Source: Microcebus murinus (lineage: Eukaryota > Chordata > Mammalia > Primates > Cheirogaleidae). Taken from it: 64,000 nucleotides of DNA. The DNA lies in assembly GCF_040939455.1 (NCBI RefSeq), contig NC_134116.1, positions 44,779,400 through 44,843,399 of the forward strand, given 5' to 3'. This document shows positions 61,620-64,000 of the stretch, one piece after another; positions within the stretch are counted from its first letter, which is position 1; every line of letters starts with the position of its first letter. A model generated the notes under the pieces. It did no database searches, was not told the DNA's origin, and worked only from the letters and a program-made list of their open reading frames with translations. The translations under genes were made by a program, and so were the position numbers.

Positions 61620-63025
61620 TAATCTATTGCACACTAGCTAAGGCTGAGCACCTGACCACGTGACATCAAAGAGAGGATATTATTACACCTAAAGAATCTT
61701 AATGTCAGGTAGATACAACAATTCATCATGCAATACAATTAATATACTTGCAAGTGAGCCCTAGAAGATTCAGAGGACATAATAAGGTACATGAACAGGT
61801 AGACCAGACTATATCATGTTACCTACCTCTGTTTCACTACTGCCTCTCCTTCAACTTTATACCTATGACTTCTTAGAGGGCTCCCTAAGACTCATTGATG
61901 AAAGTGGATACTAATTCAATTCCGATGAATTAGTTGTTATTAGATGAATAAGTTGTTATTAGAGGAAAATGGAGTGCTTCCAGATTGCAATATTTTTTAG
62001 GGATGTTCCTGAGTATAGTGCCAGAAAGAAGTGCTCTCCAGTGGGAAGAGCTCCATGCAGTGCTCTTGTTTATTTACTTTGGGGAAATGGGGATTACATT
62101 AAGTACAGATATATATTGACTTTTAGACAGACATAAACAGCTTACCTGTTTGCTCCAGATATTAAAGAACAAAAAAAAAAATCAGAATCAAAGAATTTGG
62201 CAAAGAGTCAAGTGGATAAACCTATGAGGTTGACTGCAAAACACACACACTTTTGCTCTCATATTAACACTCACCAAAGAACAATGTTGGAGACTCTTAA
62301 CAACAAGGTGAACAGGGGGATCTTTCTAGCAGAAGTCGACTAACCTTTCTTCTCCTCAACTCTTGTGTTTGCACAATGGGTCCAAGAAGACAGTGTACAT
62401 GCGAACAGGGATGTAAACTATGTATGGGCTCAGTAATTTATGTTCCTTTTCACCACCTATAAACCTGTCAGTAGAAGAGAACAACTCTGAATCCTTTATC
62501 TTAGCACCATTCCTCAAAAAGACCCCTTGGTGTCAGGTTGAATATATTAGACCCTTTCCACCTTGGAAGGTGCAGCAATTCATTCCTCCTGGAATTGGCA
62601 CTTACCTCAGATAGGAGGTTATCTTCCTTGCCTGCTGCAGTACTTCTGCTAGCATCACCATTTTAGGACAAAGAGAACTCTTGATTTATTGGCATAGGAT
62701 TCTTTACTGCATTGCCTCATACCAACAGATTGCTTTTGTGGCAAAGAGGTATGACAATGGGCTCCTGATCATAGAACTCACATCTTTTACAATATGTTGC
62801 ATTACAAATGCACAGCTTGCCTAATACAATCACTGCTAGAAACAGCTCAAATGTTTGAGCTTGAGATAAGTATTTGGTGAGTTTGACTTTATGTTCCAGT
62901 ATTTGCATGGAACCAACAGTTTATATATGGAGATAGATTCTCAGCAGCTAGAATGCTCAGATCTGGGAACCATGTGGTTGAAATAGGACTGGCATCTCTA
63001 ACCATTGCTCCCAGAGACCTACTTG
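61620..63025. other. Non-coding stretch, no gene seen
   Basis: A 19-bp tandem duplication is noted separately. Open frames (62420-62614, 62717-62908) have no recognisable domain. Confidence 0.4.
61927..61965 (+). repeat. Two-copy tandem duplication, 19-bp unit
   Basis: gaattagttgttattagat is followed by gaataagttgttattagag, differing at two positions. Confidence 0.85.
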
Positions 63026-63029
63026 GAAA

Positions 63030-63850
63030 ACAAAGGAGCAAGAACAGTGAAGAATAAATTGAGAAGACTTACTCTACCAGATGTTAAAACAGTGTATTAT
63101 TGTTAGAGACTGACAAAATAAAGTATTCATATGGCAAAATCTTAAATGACAAATTGGGATTTATAAAGCAATAAAGAATGAAGTCTTTATGTAGTGAAGA
63201 TGGTTGGTTTCTTTATATGAAAAATATAAAATTAAATTCTTTCCTCACATCAAATAACAAAAAATTACTTCCAGGTAGATTATTATTTAAATGGGAAAAG
63301 CAAAATATTAAAACTGTAAAAGAAAATATAAGAATTTATAACCTCAAAATAAGGAAGGGCATCTTAAAGGAGACACAAAGAGCATAAAATGTGTAGGAAC
63401 ATATTTATAAATTTGGCCATAATTAATTTAAACTTGCCTATATAGATACATGATAAAGTGAAAAGACTAATTAAAATTTAAAAGAAGATATTGAGTATAT
63501 GTAAAGGCCAAATAATGAATTATTTTTGTTAGGAACATCTCCAGTAATAATAAGCTCATAATCAAATGACAACCCAATGAGAAAATTAACAATAAAACAA
63601 TTCACATAGGAGGATATTGAAATGAGCAGTGATCACAGAAAATCTGTTTAACATAGCTAGTAACCACAAGAAATGAAAATGAAAACACAATAAGATGCCA
63701 TTCTCACCATTGAATGGGCAAGAACTTTAAAATATTTGACAATGCCAATAACTGGGAAAGATGTAGAAAAATAAAATTTGGAATTGTTTCTTGCTCCTGT
63801 TGAAAAAGTAAAATAACGTTAACATTTCGGAGAGTAATTTGGCATTATCT
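63030..63850 (+). mobile_element. Old L1 (L1ME-type) ORF2 end and 3' UTR, sense
   Basis: 'ctaccagatgttaaaacagt', 'aattacttccaggtagatta', 'acaagaaatgaaaatgaaaa', 'aacacaataagatgccattc' and 'taactgggaaagatgtagaa' follow the L1 order. A 69-codon frame at 63178-63387 keeps part of the ORF2 C-terminal reading (KLLPGRLLFKWEKQNIK). Non-functional. Confidence 0.65.
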
Positions 63851-64000
63851 ATAAAAGCTTTAGAGGCACTGCACTGTATCATTTAGAATGATGTTGAGGT
63901 ATAAGTAATTGTAAACCAAATTATAGTGGTTACTCAAGAAAGGGTTTTATCTCAGACATTAAAATAAGAATTATCTGGGCAGGCATCCCAGGGCTGGAGC

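Overview
This window looks like nuclear DNA from a strepsirrhine primate, most likely a Malagasy lemur. It is AT-rich, has no operon-like gene packing, and is full of mammalian interspersed repeats (L1, L2, MIR, MaLR LTRs, hAT and Tigger DNA elements). Two dimeric Alu elements place it in primates. The Alu at 48155-48485 has the right-arm wording that I associate with lemur Alus (GACGCCACGGCACTCACTC). The short L1 at 11445-11775 carries a 3' end of the strepsirrhine type (two G-runs, then CCCCCATAATATGCC and an A-rich tail). The order assignment is an inference from these repeats; the mammalian origin is secure.

I see no convincing intact host protein-coding gene, tRNA, rRNA or CRISPR array. 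The best gene-like object is an intronless retrocopy of RBMX2 (RNA-binding motif protein, X-linked 2) at about 9760-10720. It keeps the whole RRM domain and an ATG-initiated frame of 297 codons, but it has left the family reading frame twice and lost the RS-rich tail. Just upstream lies a partly duplicated stretch with several ATTGG (inverted CCAAT) boxes.

Layout: 1-9500 is AT-rich sequence with old L1 and MIR remnants. 9540-11790 holds the RBMX2 retrocopy and a young truncated L1 with a 14-bp target-site duplication. 11800-25500 is old repeats (MIR, hAT, L1ME, an MLT1-type LTR at 20785-21410) plus unassigned sequence. 25500-38550 contains an LTR, hAT and Tigger-type elements, several L2 fragments (one with a 233-codon open frame at 34258-34959), an old Alu and another MLT1-type LTR. 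38550-46000 is mostly unassigned AT-rich DNA. 46000-48500 has an LTR-like piece, an L1 3' end and the lemur-type Alu. 52650-57000 is dominated by an antisense L1 of about 4 kb with decayed ORF2 fragments. 57000-64000 has L2, MaLR, MER5A and L1 remnants.

The genes do not form a pathway. I did not find a previously undescribed biological system. The most distinctive items are the chimeric open frame of the RBMX2 retrocopy, a perfect 15-bp-arm hairpin at 11935-11968, a perfect 26-bp palindrome inside a Tigger-type element at 31247-31272, the long open frame in an L2 relic, and a perfect RFX-type X-box at 32313-32326. Repeat names come from remembered consensus features, so boundaries of old elements are approximate.
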